Positions 52,963 to 62,558 are shown, numbered from the stretch's first letter. The stretch is DNA of 64,000 bases from Micromonospora solifontis (GCF_003725545.1 NZ_RJLN01000021.1:1-64000); one strand, 5' to 3'. Notes: generated by a model from the letters alone, not told the origin. Translations and numbers: made by a program.

Positions 52963-53405
52963 TGGATCCGGTGCATGGAATTCAATTGCCTTCCTACTAC
53001 GACTATTACGAAACGCCGGTGAAGTTCGTACCCACGCCCGATGGTGGCCTCACTGCCTGGCGGCTAGACCGAGACACCGGCGGCTGGCAGCCCGCCAACG
53101 ACATAGTGGACGAAATCCTTTTCGCCATGGGCGGCGACATTTTCGTTCGCTCGCCGGAACGGTTCGTTCAACGGACCGAGGAGGAGCGCGGACGTTACGT
53201 CAAGGGAGAAGGGCCGATCTTCGCCCTCTACGAGACGGTCAGGGCGATTGAGGATGTCGCAATCGCAGAGCGGCGTCCGTACACGGTCGACGAGGCCGCG
53301 CTGATCGCCGGTATCCGGCGGCGGACGTTCGTGATGTTCGAGGAGCAGTTGCAGCAGGCCGGCGACCCCGGTGCCGACCCGACCATCGCCTCCGCGGCCT
53401 CCTGA
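52962..53405 (+). CDS. Probable immunity protein of the toxin
   Basis: This 147-residue acidic protein with no recognised domain begins MDPVHGIQLPSYYDYYE and is helical in its second half (LYETVRAIEDVAIAERRP). The ATG overlaps the toxin stop (TGATG) and GGGAGA lies 8 bases upstream, so it is coupled to toxin translation, the usual place for a cognate immunity gene. Its GC content (about 52-55% in two lines counted by hand) matches the toxin tip, so the two probably arrived together. Whether it blocks the RelA/SpoT-like or the deamidase domain is unknown. Confidence 0.75.
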   Translation: MDPVHGIQLPSYYDYYETPVKFVPTPDGGLTAWRLDRDTGGWQPANDIVDEILFAMGGDIFVRSPERFVQRTEEERGRYVKGEGPIFALYETVRAIEDVAIAERRPYTVDEAALIAGIRRRTFVMFEEQLQQAGDPGADPTIASAAS

Positions 53406-53576
53406 CGACGGATGGCCGAGCGACCGAAGTGCGTTACGGGGCCCGGCTCAGGGCCGGCGTCCAGGCACGACTGACCTGCGCACGCTGGATCCTCCGGCCC
53501 ACGGCGGTGTTCCATCTGGTCCCCGAGCGCCGAGGGAGCAGGCGTGCGGGCGCGGATCGCTGGTTACGGTGGGCGG

Positions 53577-53753
53577 GTGACGAGTTCGACCGATCGGCAG
53601 CGGGCACTCTTCTGGGTGGCGGGGATCGTGCTCGGCCTGGTGATCGGGTGGCTGACCATCGGCGGGGCCGCCGGGATCGTGCTGGGCATCGGTCTCGGGG
53701 TGGCCTTCGGGATCGCGTTCAGCCAGGTCGGCGGGCGGTCCGGCCGGCGGTGA
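53577..53753 (+). CDS. Small two-helix membrane protein
   Basis: This 58-residue protein is almost wholly hydrophobic after residue 8, with two helices (LFWVAGIVLGLVIGWLTIGG and AGIVLGIGLGVAFGIAFSQV) rich in glycine. TACGGT (53565-53570) lies 6 bases before GTG 53577, so the mRNA is probably leaderless; GTG 53544 is an in-frame alternative. Its stop overlaps the endonuclease V GTG (GTGA). Function is unknown. Confidence 0.7.
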   Translation: MTSSTDRQRALFWVAGIVLGLVIGWLTIGGAAGIVLGIGLGVAFGIAFSQVGGRSGRR

Positions 53754-54496
53754 CACCAGGACGGCCGGTACCCGCGGGGCGGGGAGGACCGGAGCAGCCG
53801 GCGGTCGGGCATCCGGCCGGGGGAGTGCGTTACGTGCCGCCGGCCGACGTGGCGGAGGCGCTGCGCGTACAGGAGGAGTTGCGGTCGCGGGTGGACCTGG
53901 TCGGGCCGGGCCCGACCGCGCCCGCGACGGTGGCCGGCCTGGACGTCGCGTACGCGGAGAGCGGTGACCGGCTGGCGGCGGCCGTGACGGTGCTCGACGC
54001 CGCCACCCTGGCCGTGGTGGACGAGGCGGTGAGCGTGGGCCGGCCGGCCTTCGGGTACGTGCCGGGGCTCTTCGCCTTCCGCGAGCTGCCCGCGTTGCTG
54101 GCCGCCCTGGACCGGTTGGCCGTCCGCCCCGACCTGCTGGTCTGCGACGGGCACGGGCTGGCGCACCCGCGCCGGTTCGGGTTGGCCTGCCACCTGGGTC
54201 TGGTCACCGGCCTGCCCACGATCGGGGTGGGTAAGACGCCGCTGGTCGGCGCGTGGACGGAGCCGGGGCCGCGGCGGGGCGACTGGAGCCCGCTGCGGGA
54301 GGGTGACGAGGTGGTCGGCCGGGTGCTGCGGACCCGGGACGGGGTCAGGCCGGTCTTCGTCAGCGTCGGTCATCGGATGAGCCTGGACAACGCGGCGGAC
54401 CGGGTGCTGGCGTTGACCCCTCGGTACCGGCTGCCCGAGACGACCCGGACCGCCGACCGGCTGTGCCGCCGGGCCCTGGCCGGCGCCGCCGCCTGA
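53750..54496 (+). CDS. nfi: Endonuclease V (deoxyinosine 3'-endonuclease)
   Basis: This DNA-repair nuclease cuts next to hypoxanthine. Family landmarks are VAGLDVAYAE with the first metal Asp, YVPGLFAFRELPALLAAL, DLLVCDGHGLAHPRRFGLACHLG with the second Asp and the HPR motif, and PTIGVGKTPLVG. The RNase H-like catalytic set is complete. From GTG 53750 the protein is 248 residues; from GTG 53825 it is 223, the length of the E. coli enzyme. The first overlaps the upstream stop (GTGA) and is used here; the N-terminal 25 residues are low in complexity, so 53825 may be correct. Confidence 0.92.
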   Translation: MTPGRPVPAGRGGPEQPAVGHPAGGVRYVPPADVAEALRVQEELRSRVDLVGPGPTAPATVAGLDVAYAESGDRLAAAVTVLDAATLAVVDEAVSVGRPAFGYVPGLFAFRELPALLAALDRLAVRPDLLVCDGHGLAHPRRFGLACHLGLVTGLPTIGVGKTPLVGAWTEPGPRRGDWSPLREGDEVVGRVLRTRDGVRPVFVSVGHRMSLDNAADRVLALTPRYRLPETTRTADRLCRRALAGAAA

Positions 54497-54660
54497 CCGC
54501 GCCCGCCGCGGCGCGTCCGCGGCACAGGTCGTGCACGGGTCGCCGGGGAGGGCGTCCGGCGTGTCGCGGCACACATGGTGAGCGCTCGATGCGCGGCTGC
54601 CACTCCGGCCCGGTAGTACCCTACCGGCGGGCCCGGCAGGGGCGGAATGGTGAGGTGGGG

Positions 54661-55656
54661 ATGTCGGTGAGGCGGCACGCGGCGCGAATGGGCCTGGTCG
54701 GGGCGGTGCTCGGCGGCCTGCTGATCGTCGCGTCTTCCCCGGCGTCAGCGGACGGCGACCGGGTGGCGGTGCGGTCGGCGAGCAGCTTCACGGTCGGCGG
54801 GTCCCCGGGCGGCGTCGCGGTCGAGGTACGCAAGCGTACCGACGGCTGCGTCATGCTCCGCACCGCGCTGGCGCTGCGGCTGGACGGCGTCCGGCCCGAG
54901 CAGGTCCGGGTGCAGGTGAACAGCGACGGCCGCTGGTGGCCGGTGCCGGTCTCCGGGGGCTCCGGGGCGGTCGCCACGGCCCGTACCTCGCCGGCCGAGC
55001 CGACGCTCTGCAAGGGCAAGGGCAGGACCGTCCGTTACCGGGTCGCCTTCCTGGCCGGCGTGGCCGACGGTCGGTTGACCGTGATCGGCGAGGCGACCAC
55101 CGCCGCCGGTCGGCTCATCGGCCGGGCCAGCACCGCGGCCCGGGTGGTGGGCGGGGCGAAGGCTCCCAGCCCGACGCCGAGCCGCAAGCCGTCCCCGACG
55201 CCGACGCCGAGCGCCGAAGTGACCGAGCCGAGCGCCGAGGACACCGGTTCGGCCGTGGCCGCCCTCGGCCCGACCGCCGGGGCACCCTCCGCCGCGGCCG
55301 ACAGTTCCTCCGGAGGTTCTCCCATCATGTGGTTCGGCATCCTGCTGGTCCTCGTCGGCGCCGGCCTGATCGCGCTGCTGATCCGGCGCAACCGCGCGGA
55401 GAAGGCCGGCGAGGGGGACGCGTACCCGCAGGTCCCGTTGCCGCGCGCCACCGGCGGCACCACGTACCGTTCCGGCGGCCCGGTCGCCCCGGTGTACGGG
55501 CAGCAGCCACCCACCCCGACCGTCTACGGCGGGTCCGCGACCCCCCGGGCCACCGGCAACGTGTACGGCGCTCCCGCCGCCGGGGACCAGCCGGGTGGCG
55601 AGCCGCCGGCCGCCGGCCCGGACGCCACGACCGTGCTGCCCCGCCCGCCGCGCTGA
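54661..55656 (+). CDS. Envelope protein with signal peptide, single C-terminal membrane helix and Pro-rich tail
   Basis: This 331-residue protein has a signal peptide (MGLVGAVLGGLLIVASSPASA). An outside beta-type domain of about 130 residues with two cysteines follows, then a Ser/Pro/Thr linker (TPSRKPSPTPTPSAEV). A transmembrane helix (IMWFGILLVLVGAGLIALLI, about residues 222-241) leads to a basic, Pro/Gly/Tyr-rich cytoplasmic tail. No LPXTG motif is present, so it is membrane- rather than sortase-anchored. A CCGGTAG/CTACCGG dyad with TACCCT lies in the 164-base gap upstream. Function is unknown. Confidence 0.78.
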   Translation: MSVRRHAARMGLVGAVLGGLLIVASSPASADGDRVAVRSASSFTVGGSPGGVAVEVRKRTDGCVMLRTALALRLDGVRPEQVRVQVNSDGRWWPVPVSGGSGAVATARTSPAEPTLCKGKGRTVRYRVAFLAGVADGRLTVIGEATTAAGRLIGRASTAARVVGGAKAPSPTPSRKPSPTPTPSAEVTEPSAEDTGSAVAALGPTAGAPSAAADSSSGGSPIMWFGILLVLVGAGLIALLIRRNRAEKAGEGDAYPQVPLPRATGGTTYRSGGPVAPVYGQQPPTPTVYGGSATPRATGNVYGAPAAGDQPGGEPPAAGPDATTVLPRPPR

Positions 55657-55854
55657 GCCCGCGTCCGGCCGCGCGCCGGGCGTTACGGTGACGGTGTGTG
55701 GTGACGACCCGCGCCGGGTGGTCGCCGCGCCGGCCGGGAGGGTGCCGTTAGTGCTGAGACGTGGCGCGGTGCCGGCACCGGTTCGCCGATAAGATCGCCT
55801 GCGCCGGGTGGCACCGCCGACCGGTGAGACCGCATACGTGGAAGGAGCCGCGCC

Positions 55855-56067
55855 GTGGCCCTGGACCCGCAGTTGCTCGAGATCCTCGCCTGCCCGGACA
55901 CACACCACGCCCCGCTCGACTACGACCCACAGGCGCAGACCCTGACCTGCACCGAGTGCGGTCGGATCTTCGAGGTTCGTGACGACGTGCCGGTGCTGCT
56001 GCTCGACGAGGCGCGCGGTGGTCCCGCGGCGGACGACGCCCGCGGCGGCGCCGCGACGCAGCCGTGA
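55855..56067 (+). CDS. Trm112-family zinc-ribbon protein
   Basis: This 70-residue protein has LLEILACPDTHHAPL and LTCTECGRIFEVRDDVPVLL, a three- or four-cysteine zinc ribbon typical of Trm112/UPF0434 proteins, which act as methyltransferase partners or small stabilisers. AAGGAG lies about 9 bases before GTG 55855. Its stop overlaps the SIS gene start (GTGATG). It opens the Trm112-SIS-CDF-manA operon. A TAAGAT -10-like box at 55790 lies in the 198-base gap before it, which otherwise shows nothing. Confidence 0.85.
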   Translation: MALDPQLLEILACPDTHHAPLDYDPQAQTLTCTECGRIFEVRDDVPVLLLDEARGGPAADDARGGAATQP

Positions 56068-57260
56068 TGGAGGGTACGGCCGGGGTCAGCGGGCACCGGC
56101 ACCCCGACGAGTCGCTGCTGGACAACCCGGAGCTGCTGGCCGAGCAGGATCCGGGCGGCATGCTGCGCTTCACCGCCTCGGCCGGCGCGCAGGTGCGGGA
56201 GTCGGCGGCGCTGGCCGCCGAGGCGAACCTGAGCGTGCTGGCCGACGAGGGCCGGCCCCGCGCGGTCGTCATCGCCGGCATCGGCACCGCCGGCCGTACC
56301 GGCGACGTGCTGGCCACGGTGGCCGGGCCGCGCTGCCCGGTGCCGGTGATCCCGCACCGCAGCGCCGGTGTGCCGGGCTGGGTGGGCGCGGCGGACGTGG
56401 TCATCGCGGTCAGCGCCTCCGGCCGCAGCCCCGAGGCGCTGGGCGCCGCCGAGGCCGCGCACCGGCGGGGCGCCCGCCTGGTCGCGGTCGGCGCGCCGGA
56501 CTCCCAGCTTCAGTCGGTGGCCGAGCGGGCCCGGGCGCCGTTCATCCCGGTGCCGCGCCGGGCGCCGGCCCGGGCCAGTCTGTGGGCGCTCACCGTGCCG
56601 GTGCTGCTGGCCGCCCGTACGCTCGGGCTGGTGAAGGTCAACGAGGCGGACCTGGCCGAGACGGCGGCCCGGCTGGACGCGGACGCCGACCGGTGCCGCC
56701 CGACCGCCGAGTCCTTCGTCAACCCGGCGAAGTCCCTCGCGCTCGGCCTGGCCGGGTCGATCCCGATCGTCTGGGGCTCGTCCCCGCTGGCCACGGTGGC
56801 CGCCCGCCGGTTCGGTGACACGCTCTCGGCCAACGCCCGCTACCCGGTGGTCACCGGTGCCCTGGGTGAGGCGGGCCGGGGCCGGGTCGGCCTGCTCGAC
56901 GGCGTGTTCGGCGGCCTGGCCGAGGGGGAGCGGGACATCTTCGCCGATCCCGACGAGGGCGGCGGCGACAGCACCCGACTGCGGTTGGTGCTGCTGCGCG
57001 ACGGCGGCCTGAACGCGGAGGACGACACCGACGAGCCGCTCGCGGTGGAGGAGCGCCGGGCCGACGCCGTGCAGACCCTCGCCGAGCGGCGCGGGGTGCG
57101 CTGCGACGTGGTGACCGCCGAGGGCGGTTCCGCGCTGGAGCGGCTCGCCTCGCTGGTGGCGGTCCCCGATTTCGCCTCGATCTACCTCGCCCTGGCACAC
57201 GGGCTGGATCCGATGGCCGTTCCGGCCGTCTCGGAAATGAAGGAGCTGGCTAACCAGTGA
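56067..57260 (+). CDS. SIS-domain protein (phosphoglucose/phosphomannose isomerase-like)
   Basis: This 397-residue sugar-isomerase-fold protein is homologous by position to M. tuberculosis Rv3256c. The first SIS domain shows VVIAGIGTAGRTGDVLA and VIAVSASGRSPEALGAAEAA for phosphosugar binding. The C-terminal half has PIVWGSSPLATVAARRFGDTLSANAR, like bifunctional PGI/PMI. Actinobacterial copies lack demonstrated activity. GTG 56064 and ATG 56067 are both possible. It lies directly between Trm112 and the CDF gene, in the mannose-metabolism cluster. Confidence 0.85.
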   Translation: MEGTAGVSGHRHPDESLLDNPELLAEQDPGGMLRFTASAGAQVRESAALAAEANLSVLADEGRPRAVVIAGIGTAGRTGDVLATVAGPRCPVPVIPHRSAGVPGWVGAADVVIAVSASGRSPEALGAAEAAHRRGARLVAVGAPDSQLQSVAERARAPFIPVPRRAPARASLWALTVPVLLAARTLGLVKVNEADLAETAARLDADADRCRPTAESFVNPAKSLALGLAGSIPIVWGSSPLATVAARRFGDTLSANARYPVVTGALGEAGRGRVGLLDGVFGGLAEGERDIFADPDEGGGDSTRLRLVLLRDGGLNAEDDTDEPLAVEERRADAVQTLAERRGVRCDVVTAEGGSALERLASLVAVPDFASIYLALAHGLDPMAVPAVSEMKELANQ

Positions 57261-57297
57261 GCACGCGCGGCGTCGGACGGGGAGCAGGGGTGGCGCG

Positions 57298-58326
57298 GTG
57301 AGTGCCAACGGTGGGACGAAGGCGATCATCGCCGCCCTGGCGGCCAACATCGGCATCGCCGTCACCAAGTTCATCGCGTTCCTGCTGACCGGCTCCTCGT
57401 CGATGCTGGCCGAGTCGATCCACTCGGTCGCCGACTCCGGCAACCAGGGCCTGCTGCTGCTCGGCGGCCGCCGGGCCAAGCGGGAGGCCACCCCGGAGCA
57501 CCCCTTCGGGTACGGCCGGGAGCGCTACATCTACGCGTTCATCGTGGCGATCGTGCTGTTCAGCCTCGGTGGCCTGTTCGCGCTCTACGAGGCGTACCAC
57601 AAGGCGCAGCACCCGGAGCCGATCAGCAGCTGGCAGTGGGTGCCGGTGACCGTGCTGGTGATCGCGATCGCCATGGAGGGCTTCTCCTTCCGCACCGCGA
57701 TCAAGGAGTCCAACCTGATCCGGGGCAACCAGTCCTGGGTGCGGTTCATCCGGCGGGCCAAGGCGCCCGAGCTGCCGGTGGTGCTGCTGGAGGACTTCGG
57801 CGCGCTGATCGGTCTGGTCCTCGCGCTGTTCGGCGTGGGGATGACGCTGATCACCGGGAACGGCATGTGGGACGCCGCCGGCACCGCGATGATCGGTCTG
57901 CTGCTGGTGATCATCGCGCTGACCCTGGCGATCGAGACCAAGAGCCTGCTGCTCGGCGAGGGTGCGGACCCGAAGGAGCTGGCCGCGATCCAGCGGGCCG
58001 TCGCGGACGGCCCGGAGGTCGAGCGGATCATCCACATGAAGACGCTCTACCTGGGCCCGGAGGAGCTGATGGTGGCCGCGAAGGTGGCGGTCTCGCCGTG
58101 CGACAGCGCCGAGCAGTTGGCCCGGGGCATCAACGCCGTCGAGGCGCGGATCCGCAGCGCGGTGCCGATCGCCCGGGTCATCTACCTGGAGCCGGACATC
58201 TACAGCGCGGCGGCGGACCGGGCCGGCACGGGCCAGGCGTCGCACACCGCGGTCGCGCCGGCGGAGGCCACCGGCCCGCAGCCGGGGGCCGCGGCCGACG
58301 AGGTGACCGGCCGGCCCGGGAGCTGA
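57298..58326 (+). CDS. Cation diffusion facilitator family transporter
   Basis: This 342-residue inner-membrane antiporter exports zinc or another divalent cation. About five to six helices are seen; metal-site residues include SMLAESIHSVADSGNQ (His and Asp of the HxxxD type) and LLEDFGALIGLVLALFG. The cytosolic C-terminal domain of about 100 residues follows (IHMKTLYLGPEELMVAAKV), then a Pro/Ala tail. GTG 57298 has GGAGCAGGGG upstream. It ends 2 bases before manA. Confidence 0.9.
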   Translation: MSANGGTKAIIAALAANIGIAVTKFIAFLLTGSSSMLAESIHSVADSGNQGLLLLGGRRAKREATPEHPFGYGRERYIYAFIVAIVLFSLGGLFALYEAYHKAQHPEPISSWQWVPVTVLVIAIAMEGFSFRTAIKESNLIRGNQSWVRFIRRAKAPELPVVLLEDFGALIGLVLALFGVGMTLITGNGMWDAAGTAMIGLLLVIIALTLAIETKSLLLGEGADPKELAAIQRAVADGPEVERIIHMKTLYLGPEELMVAAKVAVSPCDSAEQLARGINAVEARIRSAVPIARVIYLEPDIYSAAADRAGTGQASHTAVAPAEATGPQPGAAADEVTGRPGS

Positions 58327-58328
58327 CC

Positions 58329-59480
58329 GTGGAGCTGCTGCAGGGACAGATCCGGGACTACGCCTGGGGCTCCCGCACCGCGATCGCCGAGTTGCAGGGG
58401 CGCCCGGTGCCGAGCGACGGTCCGGAGGCCGAGCTGTGGCTGGGCGCCCACCCGGGCGCGCCGGCGACGGTGGACCGGGACGGCAGCCCGGTGAGCCTCA
58501 CCGACCTGCTGCTCGCCGAGCCGGCGCACTGGCTGGGCGAGCGGCTGGTCGGCCGGTTCGGCACCCGGTTGCCGTTCCTGCTCAAGCTGCTGGCCGCGGA
58601 CGCCCCGCTGAGCCTGCAGGCACACCCGGACGCCGAACAGGCCCGGGCGGGGTACGCGGCCGACGCGGGCCGGGTCAACTACGTGGACCCGTACCACAAG
58701 CCGGAGCTGCTGGTCGCGTTGAGCGAGTTCGAGGCGCTCTGCGGGTTCCGCGACCCGGCGGAGTCGGCGGCGGCGATCGCGGCGTTCGGCGTACCGGCGC
58801 TGGAGCCGGTGGTGGCGGCGCTGCGCACCGGACCGGCGGGGCTGCGGGAGGCCGTACGCCTGCTGCTGAGCTGGCCCGAGGCGGAGCGCGCCGGGCTGGT
58901 GGCGGGGGTGCTGTCGGCGGAGGCCGCCGGGCCGGACGCGGTGCTGGCGCGGGCGCTGGCGGTCGACTATCCGGCCGACCCGGGGGTGCTGGTGGCGCTG
59001 CTGCTGCACCACGTGCGGCTGGCGCCGGGCGAGGCGATCTGGATGCCGGCCGGCAACATGCACGCCTATCTGCGCGGCACCGGTGTGGAGATCATGGCGG
59101 CCAGCGACAACGTGCTGCGCGGCGGTTTCACGCCGAAGCGGGTCGACGTGGACGAGTTGCTGCGGGTGCTGCGGTTCGAGGTGCTCGACGAGCCGGTGAT
59201 GGCCCCGGTCCCGGTGGCGCCGGGCGTGGTGACCTGGCCGGTGCCGGTGGAGGACTTCGCGCTGCACCGGGTCGAGGTGGCGGCCGGCGGTGCGGCGGTG
59301 CGGCTGGCGCTGCCCGGCCCGCGGGTGGTGCTGTGCCGGGCCGGCAAGCTCACCGTGGACGACGGGGTGGGCACGGTCACCCTGGGGCCGGGCCAGGCGG
59401 CGGTGGGCACCGCGGCGGGCGGTCCGCTGGTGCTCGGCGGCGAGGGCGAGGCGTTCGTCGCCACCTGCGGCCTGCGCTGA
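58329..59480 (+). CDS. manA: Mannose-6-phosphate isomerase, class I
   Basis: This 383-residue zinc enzyme interconverts fructose-6-phosphate and mannose-6-phosphate, the first step to GDP-mannose. QGQIRDYAWGSRTAI is the N-terminal signature. The zinc ligands are LQAHPD (Gln and His, near residues 97-102), YHKPELLVAL (Glu) and GNMHAYLRG (His, near 241-249). The order with the SIS, CDF and sahH genes matches the M. tuberculosis manA region. It starts 2 bases after the CDF stop, probably by coupling. The product feeds a phosphomannomutase not in this window, then ManC at 4.4 kb. Confidence 0.95.
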   Translation: MELLQGQIRDYAWGSRTAIAELQGRPVPSDGPEAELWLGAHPGAPATVDRDGSPVSLTDLLLAEPAHWLGERLVGRFGTRLPFLLKLLAADAPLSLQAHPDAEQARAGYAADAGRVNYVDPYHKPELLVALSEFEALCGFRDPAESAAAIAAFGVPALEPVVAALRTGPAGLREAVRLLLSWPEAERAGLVAGVLSAEAAGPDAVLARALAVDYPADPGVLVALLLHHVRLAPGEAIWMPAGNMHAYLRGTGVEIMAASDNVLRGGFTPKRVDVDELLRVLRFEVLDEPVMAPVPVAPGVVTWPVPVEDFALHRVEVAAGGAAVRLALPGPRVVLCRAGKLTVDDGVGTVTLGPGQAAVGTAAGGPLVLGGEGEAFVATCGLR

Positions 59481-59519
59481 CGAGGCTCGACGCCACAATT
59501 CCGACTTTTCCGAAATAGC

Positions 59520-59775
59520 TTGACGTCGTCCGGACCCGGTGTGACTCTATGGGTACGCAGCGTTGTCGCGACGAAAGGTCCGGTGACGCGCGGGGAACCA
59601 AACCGGGGGGATGCACGGGGCGGCCGGGCCGTGGGCGGAAAGTCCGTTCACCACCGACCGCCCCGTGCGCTGTCCGCCGTCCGGGCCGCCCGCCGTCCAC
59701 CGACCGGGCACGGTCCGAACCGGCCGCGAGCGTAAGGTGGAAGGCTGCGCACCACATCGTTCGACAGGAGCTTCC
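59520..59775 (+). promoter_or_regulatory. Promoter and GC-rich leader of sahH
   Basis: TTGACG at 59520-59525, with a weak -10 (TCTATG near 59546), would give a leader of about 220 bases. A second -10-like TAAGGT lies at 59733-59738, giving a short leader. The leader contains GGGGAACC then GGGGGGATGCAC, which faintly recalls c-di-AMP riboswitch cores, but the AGCUAACC element is missing, so no riboswitch is claimed. Confidence 0.3.
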
Positions 59776-61302
<1,527 letters not shown>

Positions 61303-61313
61303 CCCATCCTCGG

Positions 61314-61356
61314 AAGGGACCGGGGTCGGCCGCCGCGCGGCCGTCCCGGTCCCTTT
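61314..61356 (+). terminator. sahH terminator
   Basis: AAGGGACCGGG (61314-61324) pairs with 61345-61355, enclosing a second GC-rich hairpin (CGGCCGC/GCGGCCG). The right arm continues into TTT. It starts 12 bases after the sahH stop. Confidence 0.85.
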
Positions 61357-61545
61357 CGCGTACGCGGACAGCCGCCGGCCCCGGCGCTGCGCGCCGGCTC
61401 CCGGTGGGCAGGTCGGGCCGGACGGCCCTGGTGACCCTCGCCACCACGGCGGAAAGCTGGGGTGACCAGCGGGTGTCTGATCGCCGCCGGCCCGGGTGAC
61501 GTTGTCGTGAACGACTTGACGCCGACCCCGGGACAGGAGGAAGGT

Positions 61546-61563
61546 ATGGCTGCCCTAAGTTAA
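61546..61563 (+). CDS. Possible five-residue mini-ORF before efeU
   Basis: ATG 61546 codes MAALS and stops at 61563. AGGAGG lies just upstream, better placed than the efeU site. The stop overlaps the iron box. It could be a leader peptide or chance. Confidence 0.2.
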   Translation: MAALS

Positions 61564-61578
61564 CTGAGGCGTGCCTAA
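61560..61578 (+). promoter_or_regulatory. DtxR/IdeR-type iron box upstream of efeU
   Basis: TTAACTGAGGCGTGCCTAA matches 14 of 19 positions of the TWAGGTWAGSCTWACCTWA iron-box consensus, with the right half nearly complete. It lies 18 bases before the efeU start and downstream of TTGACG (61516-61521). It would let an iron-loaded repressor shut off iron uptake. Confidence 0.6.
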
Positions 61579-61596
61579 CCGACGACGGAGTACCTG

Positions 61597-62529
61597 ATGT
61601 TCGCCACGTACCTGATCGGCCTGCGGGAAGGCCTGGAAGCGACCCTGGTGGTCAGCATCCTGGTCGCGTTCCTGGTCAAGTCCGACCGGCGCAACCGGCT
61701 GCCGCACGTGTGGCTCGGCGTCGCCGCCGCCGTGCTCCTGTCGGTGTTCTTCGGCTGGCTGATCGAGTACACGTCGACCTCGCTGCTGCAGACCTCGGAG
61801 TCGCGCGAGCTCTTCGACGCGATCACCTCCGTGGCCGCCGTGGTCTTCGTCACCTGGATGATCTTCTGGATGCGCAAGGCCGCCCGGAGCATCGCCCGGG
61901 AACTGCGGGGCAAGCTCTCCGACGCGCTGGCCGTCGGCGCGTTCGCGGTGACCGGCATGGCCTTCCTCGCGGTCATCCGGGAGGGCCTGGAGACCGCGCT
62001 GATCTTCTACTCCGCCGCCCAGAGCACCGCCGGCGGCGCCGGGCGCAACGCCATGCTCGCCCTGATCGGCGGCATCCTCACCGCCGTGGTGCTCGGCTTC
62101 CTGCTCTACCGCAGCGCCCTGAAGCTCAACCTGAGCACGTTCTTCACCTGGACCGGCGCGCTGCTGATCCTGGTCGCCGCCGGCATCTTCAAGTACGGCG
62201 TGCACGACTTCCAGGAGGCCGGGGTGCTGCCCGGCCTGAACAACCACGCCTTCGACATCTCCTCGGTGCTCGACCCGAGCACCTGGTACGCGGCGCTGCT
62301 CAGCGGCATGTTCAACATCACCGCCACGCCGAGCGTGCTGGAGATGGTCGCCTGGGTGGCGTACGCGGTGCCGGTGCTGGTGCTCTTCCTGCGCAAGCCG
62401 GCCGCCCCCGCCAAGCCGGCCCCGGCGCCGACCACCGACGCGGCACCGGCCGCCACCCCGGCCGAGCCGGCGAAGCCCGCCGAGCCGGCCGCGACCGAGA
62501 CCACCGCCGGCACGCCGCAGCGCGCCTGA
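61597..62529 (+). CDS. efeU: EfeU/FTR1-family ferrous-iron permease
   Basis: This 310-residue integral membrane protein has about seven helices. The two REGLE iron-binding motifs are at residues 10-14 (LREGLEATL) and 128-132 (IREGLETAL). The C-terminal 45 residues form a Pro/Ala-rich cytoplasmic tail. GGAG (61587-61590) lies 6 bases before ATG 61597. It forms the inner-membrane channel of the EfeUOB uptake system with the next two genes. Confidence 0.95.
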   Translation: MFATYLIGLREGLEATLVVSILVAFLVKSDRRNRLPHVWLGVAAAVLLSVFFGWLIEYTSTSLLQTSESRELFDAITSVAAVVFVTWMIFWMRKAARSIARELRGKLSDALAVGAFAVTGMAFLAVIREGLETALIFYSAAQSTAGGAGRNAMLALIGGILTAVVLGFLLYRSALKLNLSTFFTWTGALLILVAAGIFKYGVHDFQEAGVLPGLNNHAFDISSVLDPSTWYAALLSGMFNITATPSVLEMVAWVAYAVPVLVLFLRKPAAPAKPAPAPTTDAAPAATPAEPAKPAEPAATETTAGTPQRA

Positions 62530-62558
62530 CCGCCCGTTCCCCGAGGAGAGACCGCACC

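Noticed and set aside
46605..53405. Prophage or integrative element
   Set aside because: No integrase, transposase, attachment repeat or structural phage gene was seen; the locus fits a polymorphic toxin cassette.
55141..55380. Sortase substrate in the 54661 protein
   Set aside because: A C-terminal helix is present but no LPXTG-like motif, and a long cytoplasmic tail follows.
59640..59775. c-di-AMP (ydaO-type) riboswitch
   Set aside because: The GGGGAACC and GGGGGG strings are suggestive but the conserved AGCUAACC region is not present.
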